A stretch of 64,000 nucleotides of DNA from Enterococcus raffinosus (lineage in GTDB: Bacteria > Bacillota > Bacilli > Lactobacillales > Enterococcaceae): contig NZ_JXLA01000001.1 in assembly GCF_001886185.1 (NCBI RefSeq), forward strand, positions 1-64,000. The letters are read 5' to 3'. The notes below the pieces were generated by a model that was not told where the DNA came from, ran no database searches, and worked only from the letters and a program-made list of their open reading frames with translations. Positions 1 through 7,888 of the stretch are shown here, piece by piece (positions within the stretch are counted from its first letter, which is position 1; each line of letters begins with the position of its first letter). The position numbers were made by a program, and so were the translations under genes.

Positions 1-647
1 CGATAATCAATGTTTGCGGTATTTTCCACAACCTCATCGAACTCTGACAAATTCAGATTATTCGTATCCGTCACAGTAGTCGATTGCCCTAATACTGTTT
101 TAGCCGTACTATTATGGAAGCTTGGTTTCTTCTGATAATCGGCAATGGCTTGATTGATTTTTGCCTCAATGGCTGCGATATTTACGGCACTACCATCTGA
201 TCGTTTTATTGAGTGAAGGGTATACCCATTAACTTCTTGCCAGATCATCTTCTGTGCCACAATATGAGTATCTGCATCTGTACCTACTTTTTTCCATAAA
301 ACGGAAACTAATTTGGCTTTATCGGACATATCTGGTAACGGGTTCTTCTCATATCCAGGAGTGAACTCATTGTAAATCGGGACTCCTGGTTCAACACAGA
401 AAATATCTTGTTTAACGCCGTTGTACACTGCATAATGCGGAACAGTGACTTCTGACATTGGACGACCATCACTAAAAGTTCCTTCAACAGCATATTGATG
501 TGCTAAATCTAGTTCTACGGTTACCGTTTGTGGATGGGTAATTTCATCAGCAAAAGCAATCGTAGGAGCAATTGCTCCTACAATTGATTGAACAGCCAAA
601 CTCAAAATAGTTAATACACATAATTTCTTTTTTTGTTTTTTATACAT
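1..647 (-). CDS. Thioester-domain (Cpa-like) surface adhesin, N-terminal part
   Basis: The gene runs off the left edge; about 215 codons are visible. I translated it from an ATG at 647 that follows an AGGAGAAC ribosome site. Residues 1-33 are a signal peptide (basic MYKKQKKK, hydrophobic core, AFA-D cleavage). A FCVEPG motif puts a cysteine at residue 84, and VAQKMIW at 130-136 fits the TQxA-hydrophobic-W motif of Gram-positive thioester domains. In that family (Cpa of Streptococcus pyogenes and relatives) the Cys forms a thioester with a downstream Gln and can bind host targets covalently; that Gln would lie past the edge. Such proteins are usually pilus-tip or wall-anchored adhesins. The C-terminal domains and sorting signal cannot be seen. 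It probably belongs to a mobile element (see 922-975). Confidence 0.8.
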   Translation of the reverse strand, partial: MYKKQKKKLCVLTILSLAVQSIVGAIAPTIAFADEITHPQTVTVELDLAHQYAVEGTFSDGRPMSEVTVPHYAVYNGVKQDIFCVEPGVPIYNEFTPGYEKNPLPDMSDKAKLVSVLWKKVGTDADTHIVAQKMIWQEVNGYTLHSIKRSDGSAVNIAAIEAKINQAIADYQKKPSFHNSTAKTVLGQSTTVTDTNNLNLSEFDEVVENTANIDY

Positions 648-921
648 GAAATGTTCTCCTTTCAAATTAGGCACAAAAAAATAAGATGCTCGCTTGAACA
701 TCTTTGTTTATAAAGTCTTTTTAAAATATTTATTGACTAAATAGAATGGATTTGAGAATGAATGAGCCTAAAAATTTAATATAAAATACGAAATATACTG
801 CCTTTAAATTAGAACACATTTTAGAACACAAACATTTCAAATTTAATCAAATATAACAAAATATATTTACGGAAAAACCTTTATAAATCAAGGCTTTTCA
901 AACTTATTCAATGATACGAAG
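648..921. other. AT-rich non-coding end of a putative integrated element
   Basis: There is no credible gene between the adhesin start and the rpsI remnant. The stretch is very AT-rich and holds two direct copies of TTAGAACACA (809-818 and 821-830), spaced like integrase arm-type or excisionase sites. The adhesin promoter should lie here on the minus strand but is not clear-cut. Confidence 0.4.
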
Positions 922-975
922 AAAAAACCAGGTCTTAAGAAAGCTCGTAAAGCTTCACAGTTCTCAAAACGTTAA
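922..975 (+). pseudogene. rpsI: Orphan 3' end of rpsI (ribosomal protein S9)
   Basis: Only the last 17 codons and the stop are present: KKPGLKKARKASQFSKR, which I recognise as the conserved C-terminus of Firmicutes S9. The frame stays open upstream to 847, but that part does not resemble S9 and there is no start or ribosome site. A normal S9 is about 130 residues. The fragment is followed by an intrinsic terminator, as a native gene end would be. I infer a duplicated attachment site left by an element that integrates in the 3' end of rpsI, with the intact gene beyond the left edge. Confidence 0.75.
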
Positions 976-999
976 TATATTTTATATATCGACATTTCA

Positions 1000-1030
1000 G
1001 ACACTTTCCATTTTGGAAGGTGTCTTTTTT
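1000..1030 (+). terminator. Intrinsic terminator after the rpsI remnant
   Basis: An 11-bp stem, GACACTTTCCA against TGGAAGGTGTC with one G-U pair, has a short loop and is followed by six T. It is probably the native rpsI terminator. Confidence 0.8.
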
Positions 1031-1155
1031 GTGGGTTTTCCTAAAGACTCTTTTATTCAAAGTCAATAAAACTGAAGGGGATGATTGGTAATGATTAAAA
1101 GGGGGAATATGTTATACAATTAGATATAACGAAAAATGAACTATAGGGGTGTCAA

Positions 1156-2052
1156 ATGAAGAAAAAAGTGATGATGGGTTGTTTATTTATGAGTGTGCTT
1201 TTACTAGGTGCTTGTCAAAAGTCGAATACGGATACTACAGCAAAGTCTACAAAACAAACGAATAGTATCGTAAAAAAATCTAGTAGTAGTTCTGCAACGG
1301 ACAATATTTCTAGTTTGGATAAACAGAATACTGATATAAAAGAATCATCGTCTGATGAATCAAACACCATAAAGACAGCACAAAAGCAGTTAATGGGGAA
1401 ACGATTTTTCATGGTTCCTGCATTATATGATGGTGAAGATGCCAATCAGGCGATGGAAGAAAATAAAGCGCCGCAAAATTTGATGCATGATGGTGGAGTA
1501 GTTTTTAGTTTTACAAATGATACGACAGTCCATGTTGAGTTAGCGGGCACCTACAGACCTGACTATGATACTACGTATAAACTAACTGATAATAAGATAA
1601 TCATTGAGGACCGAAATATTCCGTATGCTATAACTAATGGACTTATTTCATTTGATTCTTGGGAAACGGAGCTAAATGGGCATACGATTACTTGGTCTTT
1701 TAGTCCAGAGGAAAATTCTTCCGCGAGTTCTTCTGAAAACTCTTCTGACACAAACATCAATACAAAGAATTTAACCTCTGAGCAATTCAAAGAATGGGTC
1801 AGTGCTGTTTTGGATAAGCAGTTCACTATGGGAAGACATTCTTTTCCATACAAATTATCTGTCGAAAATCATGATGGCTATGCGTATATCCGAGTGAAGC
1901 ATAGTGAGCTACAAGTGGACACTATTACAATGTTTCGCATAAATAGTGAGGGCCAGTTAGAAGAGGAAGACCGCTCCAATGGCTTTCCGGTCACTTACAA
2001 GGTTGTCTCTTCTAAATTTATGGATACCTCAGAAGTCACTGTGAATAATTAA
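1156..2052 (+). CDS. Predicted lipoprotein of unknown function
   Basis: This 298-residue protein has a type II signal peptide: MKKKVMMG, a hydrophobic run, then lipobox LLGAC with Cys at 20, so it should be a diacylglyceryl membrane-surface protein. A Ser/Thr/Lys-rich linker (about 21-75) leads to two small globular segments (about 78-185 and 205-298) split by a second Ser-rich linker. The ATG at 1156 follows an AGGGGTG site. I recognise no enzyme motif; similar two-domain lipoproteins are common and uncharacterised in enterococci. It is a single gene with its own terminator. Confidence 0.7.
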   Translation: MKKKVMMGCLFMSVLLLGACQKSNTDTTAKSTKQTNSIVKKSSSSSATDNISSLDKQNTDIKESSSDESNTIKTAQKQLMGKRFFMVPALYDGEDANQAMEENKAPQNLMHDGGVVFSFTNDTTVHVELAGTYRPDYDTTYKLTDNKIIIEDRNIPYAITNGLISFDSWETELNGHTITWSFSPEENSSASSSENSSDTNINTKNLTSEQFKEWVSAVLDKQFTMGRHSFPYKLSVENHDGYAYIRVKHSELQVDTITMFRINSEGQLEEEDRSNGFPVTYKVVSSKFMDTSEVTVNN

Positions 2053-2071
2053 TTTATTAGTAAATCAAGTT

Positions 2072-2105
2072 GCGCTTATTTGGAAATCCAAATAAGTGCT
2101 TTTTT
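2072..2105 (+). terminator. Intrinsic terminator of the lipoprotein gene
   Basis: GCGCTTATTTGGA pairs with TCCAAATAAGTGC around a two-base loop and is followed by six T. Confidence 0.8.
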
Positions 2106-2186
2106 GTAAATAGTGCCATTGAGTCAAATCCGATACTTTCCACGCCAAAGAAGCTTATTCAATTAGCCTTCTTCTCTACAGCCCCA

Positions 2187-3179
2187 TCACTTTTTCTTCT
2201 TCCTTCTAAGAAACTTTTCAATTCTATTTTTTGCCCTTCGTTCGTTTCGCCGTTGTTGGATTTGATCTTCGTTCTTGTCGGAAGCATCTGAGTTCTCTAG
2301 GTTTGTGGCGGCGTTTTTTGCTGGTGGTCTTTCTGTTTTGGGCAGATTGGATTTGCCAGCAGCGTTCTTTGATTTGGCTGTTGGCGACTTAGTGGGTGGT
2401 TCTGTCTTCGATTTCGTTGCAGCAGGCTGATTTTTTTGTTGAGCAACCTTGCCAGTAGCTGTGGTGTTTTTTGCTGTCGATAATTCTTGCTGGGCGTTTT
2501 TCTTACGAGGCGTTTCTTGTTTATTGGTTGTTTCTTGAACAGACTCCTCAGCATTTGCTGGTACGGCTTCGTGCTCTGCGTCGAGACAGCTTTTTTTGCT
2601 TTTGAATTTTACGTATTCGGCAAAGCGGCGGACACCGGAGGTTTGGAAAATCGTTAAGGTGGTTAAAATGTTCAATACTTCGGCAGTCTCCTCTGGAGAG
2701 GTAATGGGTTTTGTATCCCGCAATGTCCAGGTATGTTTTTTGCCAGCGGCATCTTTAAAAACGGAGATAAGATCGAATTGAAAGTCGGATTCTTGTGAGT
2801 GTTCGCGACTTTTTTTCTCCAATAGTTTTTTATAGGAACAAGCTTCTTTGGTAGATGCTTGGTATTCTTCTTTGCTGGAGAATAAGCGTTGGGTGATGGT
2901 TTGCCATTCTTCGTCAGAAAAAAAGTGCTGAAAATAGACGCAATGCTGGCGCAGCGTGTCATTTGGAGTTGCAGATAAGAAGAGTTCATGGATCAGTTCC
3001 TTTAGTGGCTGAAGTGAGAAGTCGCTGACACAAAGCGAGTGGCGAACAAGGATCGCTACTAGATACTCGACTACCTCCGCGACCTGTTGATTTTGCTCGA
3101 AGGATCGAAGCACACGTTTAAAGAGGTTCTCCTTCTTCATTCCAAATAATTGTCTTTGACCAAGCTTTGCTACGTCCAT
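2187..3179 (-). CDS. Unknown protein with long Lys/Ala-rich basic tail
   Basis: I chose the ATG at 3179 (MDVAKLGQ) because GGAGGG sits 8 bases upstream; an in-frame ATG six codons earlier overlaps that site. The product is 330 residues. The first about 200 residues look globular and mostly helical, with no recognised domain. From about 205 on it is low-complexity and rich in Lys, Ala, Thr, Pro and Gln, ending in RRKKKK. Such a tail suggests binding to nucleic acid or another polyanion, which is inference only. It has no signal peptide or membrane segment and is a single gene. Confidence 0.65.
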   Translation of the reverse strand: MDVAKLGQRQLFGMKKENLFKRVLRSFEQNQQVAEVVEYLVAILVRHSLCVSDFSLQPLKELIHELFLSATPNDTLRQHCVYFQHFFSDEEWQTITQRLFSSKEEYQASTKEACSYKKLLEKKSREHSQESDFQFDLISVFKDAAGKKHTWTLRDTKPITSPEETAEVLNILTTLTIFQTSGVRRFAEYVKFKSKKSCLDAEHEAVPANAEESVQETTNKQETPRKKNAQQELSTAKNTTATGKVAQQKNQPAATKSKTEPPTKSPTAKSKNAAGKSNLPKTERPPAKNAATNLENSDASDKNEDQIQQRRNERRAKNRIEKFLRRKKKK

Positions 3180-3489
3180 TGTCGTTTCCCTCCACACTTT
3201 GCGAAATTATTTTTAGAAATCGCTTTCATTTTTGTTATATTCATTATGTTAACTGTTTGAAATAAGGTTGTAAATAGGGTGAAGTGATACTTTTTTTCTA
3301 TTATTTTTATTTAAAAATTGAGTAAATAATGTAAGTTCATATTTTTGGCTTTTTCGGATTTGTTCATCATTTTTGGGATGATTATTGTATTTTTTTCTAA
3401 AGGGACGGAAGAATTTATTTTGTTGTTTATTGGATTTTTTCAAATCTCTCTTTCTTATTAAGTAAGATGAATAATTATAATTTTTTTGC
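3180..3489. other. AT-rich intergenic region
   Basis: It carries the promoter side of the Lys-rich gene and an AT-rich stretch. A 64-codon minus-strand frame here has Asn/Lys-rich composition explained by base content, no ribosome site and no family resemblance. I see no other structure. Confidence 0.5.
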
Positions 3490-3539
3490 TAAAAAAAGAG
3501 ATTCCGCATAAAAAAATGCAAAATCTCTTGAAAAAAATA
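3490..3539 (-). terminator. Terminator of the Mga-like gene
   Basis: On the minus strand AAGAGATT and AATCTCTT enclose a 28-base loop and are followed by seven T. Confidence 0.6.
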
Positions 3540-3582
3540 TTTCGTTCTATGTTCCCTCAAGGATGAATCATCGATGCTTTCA

Positions 3583-5019
3583 TTATTGTTTTGTCAAAAC
3601 ACAGGTGAAGATATAATTTGAAATATCTTTTAAATCGCTGGTTAAATGGTTAATGGAGATTGGTAGAATGAAGTCCTGCTCTTGATTCAATAAACAGCGT
3701 TCGCAGACGATAAAGCAGGGAATATTGAAAAATAATTCCGGAATATCCTCGATGGAATAATAGATTTCATCATTGATAAAAAAATAGTTCTCAGAAATGA
3801 TCTTGCTGATATTATTCCGAAACAGCATGTGCGAGTATTCGTCTTTCGCAACGATGATGATGGGAAGTTTCTTTTTCGCGCCTTTTTTCAGGATAGGCAT
3901 GACGAGGTGGCAGAATTGCAGGATGATCGATTCGGACATCATGAGTTGCTCTGAAAAATTCTCTTTTATCCAGGTAAATACGATCTGACTTATTTTTTCT
4001 TTTATCCCGCGATCCTCACAGTTTATAAAATAATATTGATTGAGCAGAAATTCGTTAATGCCTAATGAGGTCGTGTACACAAGATCCATTAAGGGCTTTT
4101 CGAATTCAATTTCTCCCAGCAGATTCATTTCAAAGGCGGCTTCAAACTGTCGAATCAGCTGAACAACGGAGGGGTGGCTATTAATTAACCGATTTCGGTA
4201 ATATTGATAGTCTACTTCAATCAAGCGGTAGCTTTCTGGATTGTAAGGCAAGTTTTTATAGATAAAAGAGATGAACGCGATGTTCTCATCATCGAGCGTT
4301 ATTTCGTGCTGCGAAAAGCAAGTTTTGATGCTGTTAAAAAGAATCCCCGTTTTCAAAAATTTGATCGTTTCACTATCGATCGGAAGACGGCTTTTTTTCG
4401 TGATGCTTAAAAAGATCGCATAGCGTAAGTAATGAAGGCTCTTGCTGCTGAAATGATTTTTCAGTAAATCGCCTAAATCATGGGCGATTTGTTCAGACTT
4501 AGCAAATAGCGGATTTTTCTTCAGATCCTCCACCCCGATCCCTCGCATCCACAGAGTTAAATAGATATACCGTACCTTAAGCTCATTTTCAAAAGCTATT
4601 TTTCCTTCGGGCGTGCTGCCTAATCCTTGTCTAAAAAAAATTTCAGCCTTTTTCTTTAGATTGAACACCTTTGTAACCGAGATAAATTCTTCTTCGGCTA
4701 TGGAGGTATAGTTGTTATTGCCTAATAGACAACGGTAGCATACCCTCAAAAAAAGGGAGTCCGAGTACATTTTACGAACTAAATCGTAGCAGGTGACGCC
4801 CTGCTTAAAATGAAAGGATAGCTGTGAGCGAGTGATAGAATAGGAGGCTATGTCCTCCTCTAGCCGTGCAGCGATTTTTTGACAGTCCTTTTTGATCGTG
4901 TTGAAGCTCGTATTCATATTGGCCGCAAGCTCCCCAATTTTGATTTGCCTGCATTCGTATAGCACGTAAGTAATTTTGACTCTGCGTAGGATATCTTTTT
5001 CTATAAAGTTGTCTATCAA
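3583..5019 (-). CDS. Mga-like transcriptional regulator
   Basis: A 478-residue cytoplasmic protein with an N-terminal winged-helix segment (about 10-60, IKIGELAANMNTSFNTIKKD) and a long helical body as in the Mga/AtxA family, whose central region is PRD-like. That family activates virulence and surface-protein genes and some members respond to PTS phosphorylation. Translation starts at TTG 5019, 6 bases after AAGGAGAC. The gene lies downstream of a response-regulator-like gene on the same strand with a gap of about 110 bp, so the two may work together. No surface-protein gene is adjacent, so the target is unknown. Confidence 0.7.
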   Translation of the reverse strand: MIDNFIEKDILRRVKITYVLYECRQIKIGELAANMNTSFNTIKKDCQKIAARLEEDIASYSITRSQLSFHFKQGVTCYDLVRKMYSDSLFLRVCYRCLLGNNNYTSIAEEEFISVTKVFNLKKKAEIFFRQGLGSTPEGKIAFENELKVRYIYLTLWMRGIGVEDLKKNPLFAKSEQIAHDLGDLLKNHFSSKSLHYLRYAIFLSITKKSRLPIDSETIKFLKTGILFNSIKTCFSQHEITLDDENIAFISFIYKNLPYNPESYRLIEVDYQYYRNRLINSHPSVVQLIRQFEAAFEMNLLGEIEFEKPLMDLVYTTSLGINEFLLNQYYFINCEDRGIKEKISQIVFTWIKENFSEQLMMSESIILQFCHLVMPILKKGAKKKLPIIIVAKDEYSHMLFRNNISKIISENYFFINDEIYYSIEDIPELFFNIPCFIVCERCLLNQEQDFILPISINHLTSDLKDISNYIFTCVLTKQ

Positions 5020-5129
5020 TTGAATGTCTCCTTATATTGTTAAACCTAAGAAAAATCTTAATATAAAATAAGTATCCCTCTATTGTTTTTGCAAGAAGGG
5101 CCTTGTTGGCGAACTTCCCCAAAAATTTG

Positions 5130-5834
5130 TTAATTCATATATTCCTGCACCTCATTGAATAATAGGTCCCCTAAAAAGTAGCCTTTGTTCCATGAGGTAA
5201 TCAGTTCGCCCTCGGGAAAATGATAGGCGGCTAATTTCTTTTTGATTCGATTGGTTAAATTAGATAGCTGGCAAAGGTTTGATTTGGTCGCATCCTTTTC
5301 CCAAATTAAATAGCACAATTTCTCACGAGACAAGGTTTCTCCAGTTTTTTGATACTGATAGAGATAATGCAAGAATTTCTTCTCATTGGCTGAAAGGCTG
5401 AAGAAGAATAGCTCGGAATTTTTTTCGGCATGGGGGACTACTCCCTCGCTATCAAGAGGGCTTGATTTAGTTTGACTGCTCGTCCATTTAGCAATTTTTT
5501 CAATGACCTCGATATCCGTGGTTTCTGGATCGATCCAATCATCGATCTCATCAATCAAGTAGGAGCATTCGGAATTCTTCAGGTCATTTTTCCTGCCCTT
5601 TCTTAATAGAGCTAAGCCGTTTTTCTTAAATGCAGAATAATACTTTGAAACTTCTAAAGTAGAAATGGTATCACTAAAGATGACCAAAGAGAAATACTTG
5701 ATGATCTGGGGAGAAAGCTGTGCATCCAACATCAAATCACTGGAACAATAGACCTCGTCATTTGATCGTTGTAAAATGGACTGCAGACTTTGCTCCGCCA
5801 ATAAATTTTTTGTTATGATTAATACTCTCGTCAT
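5130..5834 (-). CDS. Atypical response regulator (pseudo-receiver, OmpR-type winged helix)
   Basis: This 234-residue protein has a receiver-like N-terminus (RVLIITKNLLAEQSLQ, about 1-115) and an OmpR/PhoB-type winged helix at about 140-228 (LSREKLCYLIWE, NLTNRIKKKL, GYFLG). The acidic pair that normally follows the first beta strand is replaced by TKN, and the phospho-acceptor region reads SLVIFSDTIS. It therefore probably acts without phosphorylation, as in atypical orphan regulators. No sensor kinase gene is adjacent. The ATG at 5834 has AGGAGTG upstream. The pairing with the downstream Mga-like gene is the only clue to its job. Confidence 0.65.
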   Translation of the reverse strand: MTRVLIITKNLLAEQSLQSILQRSNDEVYCSSDLMLDAQLSPQIIKYFSLVIFSDTISTLEVSKYYSAFKKNGLALLRKGRKNDLKNSECSYLIDEIDDWIDPETTDIEVIEKIAKWTSSQTKSSPLDSEGVVPHAEKNSELFFFSLSANEKKFLHYLYQYQKTGETLSREKLCYLIWEKDATKSNLCQLSNLTNRIKKKLAAYHFPEGELITSWNKGYFLGDLLFNEVQEYMN

Positions 5835-6230
5835 AATTTTTCACTCCTATTCGTAAATTCTCAGTTGTATTCACAACGGTTAATAAGCATCTATTCACGT
5901 ATTCGTCTTATTATTTTGTTAGCGCCGCAATCATACATTATCAAAAATATTCAAAGTATTTTTTTATTCTTTTTAATTTTTTTTGGCTATAAATTAAATT
6001 TTTGGATAAAATACATTTTAATATCAAAACACAATATACTAAGCGCTATTATTTATAAAGACAAAGACAGTTAGATAAATGATCACTAGTCAAATTTTGT
6101 TCTTTTTTAAATAGGACCGGGGATGAGAGAAAACGCGCTTTTTGCTTCTTCCATCAAACCTTAGTATAATAACGTTGTTTTGAAAAACGTACGACCGTTT
6201 ACTTAAGGACGGTAGGAGGAAATATACATA
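5835..6230. other. AT-rich intergenic region upstream of dus
   Basis: About 400 bp between divergent genes. The left two thirds is AT-rich with no recognisable gene; a 69-codon plus-strand frame there is hydrophobic by composition only. The right end holds the dus promoter. Confidence 0.5.
6142..6170 (+). promoter_or_regulatory. Promoter of the dus gene
   Basis: TTGCTT and a perfect TATAAT (6165-6170) lie 17 bases apart, about 60 bases before the dus start. Confidence 0.65.
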
Positions 6231-7205
6231 ATGACAACGAATTTTTGGGCAGAGCTGCCAAAGCCCTTTTTTATTTTGGCACCAATGGAAGATGTAACGG
6301 ATGTAGTGTTTCGTCACGTCGTTAAAGCAGCGGGAGCGCCGGATGTTTTCTTTACGGAGTTTACAAATTCCGATAGCTTTTGTCATCCAGATGGCATCGA
6401 GAGTGTGCGCGGTCGGTTGGCTTTTACGGAGGATGAGCAGCCGATGGTGGCGCATATCTGGGGAGACAAACCAGCATTTTTCCGTGAAATGAGTATTGCC
6501 TTGGCGGATATGGGATTTAAAGGGATCGATCTGAACATGGGCTGTCCCGTCCCCAACGTTGCGGAGCGAGGCAAAGGGAGTGGGCTGATTCTACGCCCAG
6601 ATGTAGCCGCTGAATTGATTGCGGCAGCGAAAGCAGGCGGATTGCCTGTGAGTGTTAAGACACGGCTTGGTTTTACAGATACGGCCGAGATGGAAAGCTG
6701 GATCAGTCACTTATTGAGACAGGATATTGCCAATCTTTCGGTCCATATGCGGACAAGAAAAGAAATGAGTAAGGTTGACGCTCATTGGGAATTGATTCCT
6801 CAGATCGTCAAACTGCGAGATGAAATTGCCCCTCAAACCTTGATTACAATTAATGGCGATATTCTGGATCGTCGGATGGGGCTGGCGCTTGCGGAAAAGT
6901 ACGGAGTAGACGGCTTGATGATCGGCCGTGGGATCTTCAAGAATCCCTATGCCTTTGAAAAAGAACCAAAGGAGCACACACCGAAAGAAATGATCGACTT
7001 ACTACGACTGCAGCTTGATCTGCAGGATCAGTTTTCGGAGCAGGTTCCTCGCTCCATCGTTGGACTGCATCGTTTCTTTAAGATTTATGTCAAAGGATTC
7101 CCAGGCGCAAATGACCTGCGTGTAAGCTTGATGAATACAAAGTCTACTGCAGAGGTGCGGGAGATTTTGGATACTTTTGAAGGGGAACATCAAGAGCTAT
7201 TTTAA
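6231..7205 (+). CDS. tRNA-dihydrouridine synthase (Dus family)
   Basis: A 324-residue FMN-dependent TIM barrel that reduces specific uridines in the tRNA D-loop. It opens with the family pattern [13 protein letters not shown], has the NMGCP loop with the catalytic Cys at about 105, the KTRLGF strand, SVHMRTR, and the FMN phosphate-binding [13 protein letters not shown]. The C-terminal helical domain (about 245-324) is complete. The ATG follows GTAGGAGG. It is a single gene. Firmicutes carry more than one dus paralogue, and this one looks closest to the DusC-like type, so I give no symbol. Confidence 0.9.
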   Translation: MTTNFWAELPKPFFILAPMEDVTDVVFRHVVKAAGAPDVFFTEFTNSDSFCHPDGIESVRGRLAFTEDEQPMVAHIWGDKPAFFREMSIALADMGFKGIDLNMGCPVPNVAERGKGSGLILRPDVAAELIAAAKAGGLPVSVKTRLGFTDTAEMESWISHLLRQDIANLSVHMRTRKEMSKVDAHWELIPQIVKLRDEIAPQTLITINGDILDRRMGLALAEKYGVDGLMIGRGIFKNPYAFEKEPKEHTPKEMIDLLRLQLDLQDQFSEQVPRSIVGLHRFFKIYVKGFPGANDLRVSLMNTKSTAEVREILDTFEGEHQELF

Positions 7206-7230
7206 TGGTTTAAAAATGAAGTATGTAAAA

Positions 7231-7320
7231 ATCAGGTTTCAGTCTTTAAAATTTAAGATTGAAACCTGATCTGCCTATAGTTGGAGACACGATTTTATTG
7301 TCGTGTCTCTTTTCTTTTTT
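7231..7320 (+). terminator. Two consecutive hairpins, the second an intrinsic terminator
   Basis: ATCAGGTTTCA pairs with TGAAACCTGAT (7231-7270). Then GAGACACGA pairs with TCGTGTCTC (7284-7309), followed by a long T-run. Confidence 0.8.
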
Positions 7321-7356
7321 TGTGAGAGCTTTCGTTAGAGATATTGGTCCAACAGA

Positions 7357-7680
7357 TTACTTTTCAATAATCTGACTTACAAGTGTCAGTAAATGTTTAA
7401 GTTTATTGATTTCGCTGGTGTCATGAGACAAGTAGTAATAATTCTTCGTCCCTTCACTGCGGTAATCAATGAGCTTGGCCTGCTTTAAAATTTTTAAATG
7501 ATGGGAAACCGCGGGGCGGGAGAGCTTCGTCGTCTCGGTCAAGTCGTTTACTCGTAGGCCTTCACAAGCCTTATCTTCTAGTAGGGCAATGATGATTGCT
7601 TGGCGTTTTTCGTCACCTAAGGCAATTAAAAAGTCACTAACTTCAGAAAATTCGTTTTTTATTTTTTTTAGATCGGACAT
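7357..7680 (-). CDS. ArsR-family winged-helix repressor
   Basis: A 107-residue protein with an ArsR-type fold: LRVNDLTETTKLSRPAVSHHLKILKQAKLI is the recognition helix and wing approach. There is no cysteine metal box of the ELCVCDL type, so metal sensing is unlikely by that site. I chose ATG 7680; GTG 7689 is also possible. It is divergent from the oxidoreductase gene at 7889 and probably represses it and itself through the TTTAAACCA-type repeats between them. The inducer is unknown. Confidence 0.8.
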   Translation of the reverse strand: MSDLKKIKNEFSEVSDFLIALGDEKRQAIIIALLEDKACEGLRVNDLTETTKLSRPAVSHHLKILKQAKLIDYRSEGTKNYYYLSHDTSEINKLKHLLTLVSQIIEK

Positions 7681-7702
7681 CACATTCACCTTTTGTTCAT
7701 TA

Positions 7703-7821
7703 TTTTAAACCATTGAAACATTGACGGAGATGCTTGTCAATTTTTTAGGAAGCAAACAAGTTGACGAACTTTTTCCCATCAGCTAAGATACAACTCGTAG
7801 CTATGGTTTAAAAATTTAAAC
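7703..7821. promoter_or_regulatory. Candidate ArsR operators between divergent genes
   Basis: TTTTAAACCA (7704-7713) and its inverse ATGGTTTAAA (7803-7812, followed by a second TTTAAAC) flank the shared promoter region. The spacing and symmetry suit a small dimeric repressor. Confidence 0.4.
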
Positions 7822-7888
7822 GAATAAACCGTGAAATCGGATGTTTATTTAGCGTATCGGAAGAAATAGATGAAGAAGGAGTCATAAA

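Noticed and set aside
847-921. Longer rpsI fragment upstream of 922
   Set aside because: The frame is open from 847, but the peptide (ending SNLFNDT) does not match S9, so identity begins at KKPGL.
1111-1130. GTTATA/TATAAC inverted pair before the lipoprotein as an operator
   Set aside because: Only 6-bp AT-rich arms with an 8-base spacer; expected by chance in this composition, and one arm may simply be the -10 region.
3249-3443. 64-codon minus-strand ORF
   Set aside because: Asn/Lys-rich composition follows from AT content, there is no ribosome site, and nothing is recognisable.
5865-6074. 69-codon hydrophobic ORF before dus
   Set aside because: Starts at TTG without a ribosome site in an extremely AT-rich spacer; composition alone explains it.
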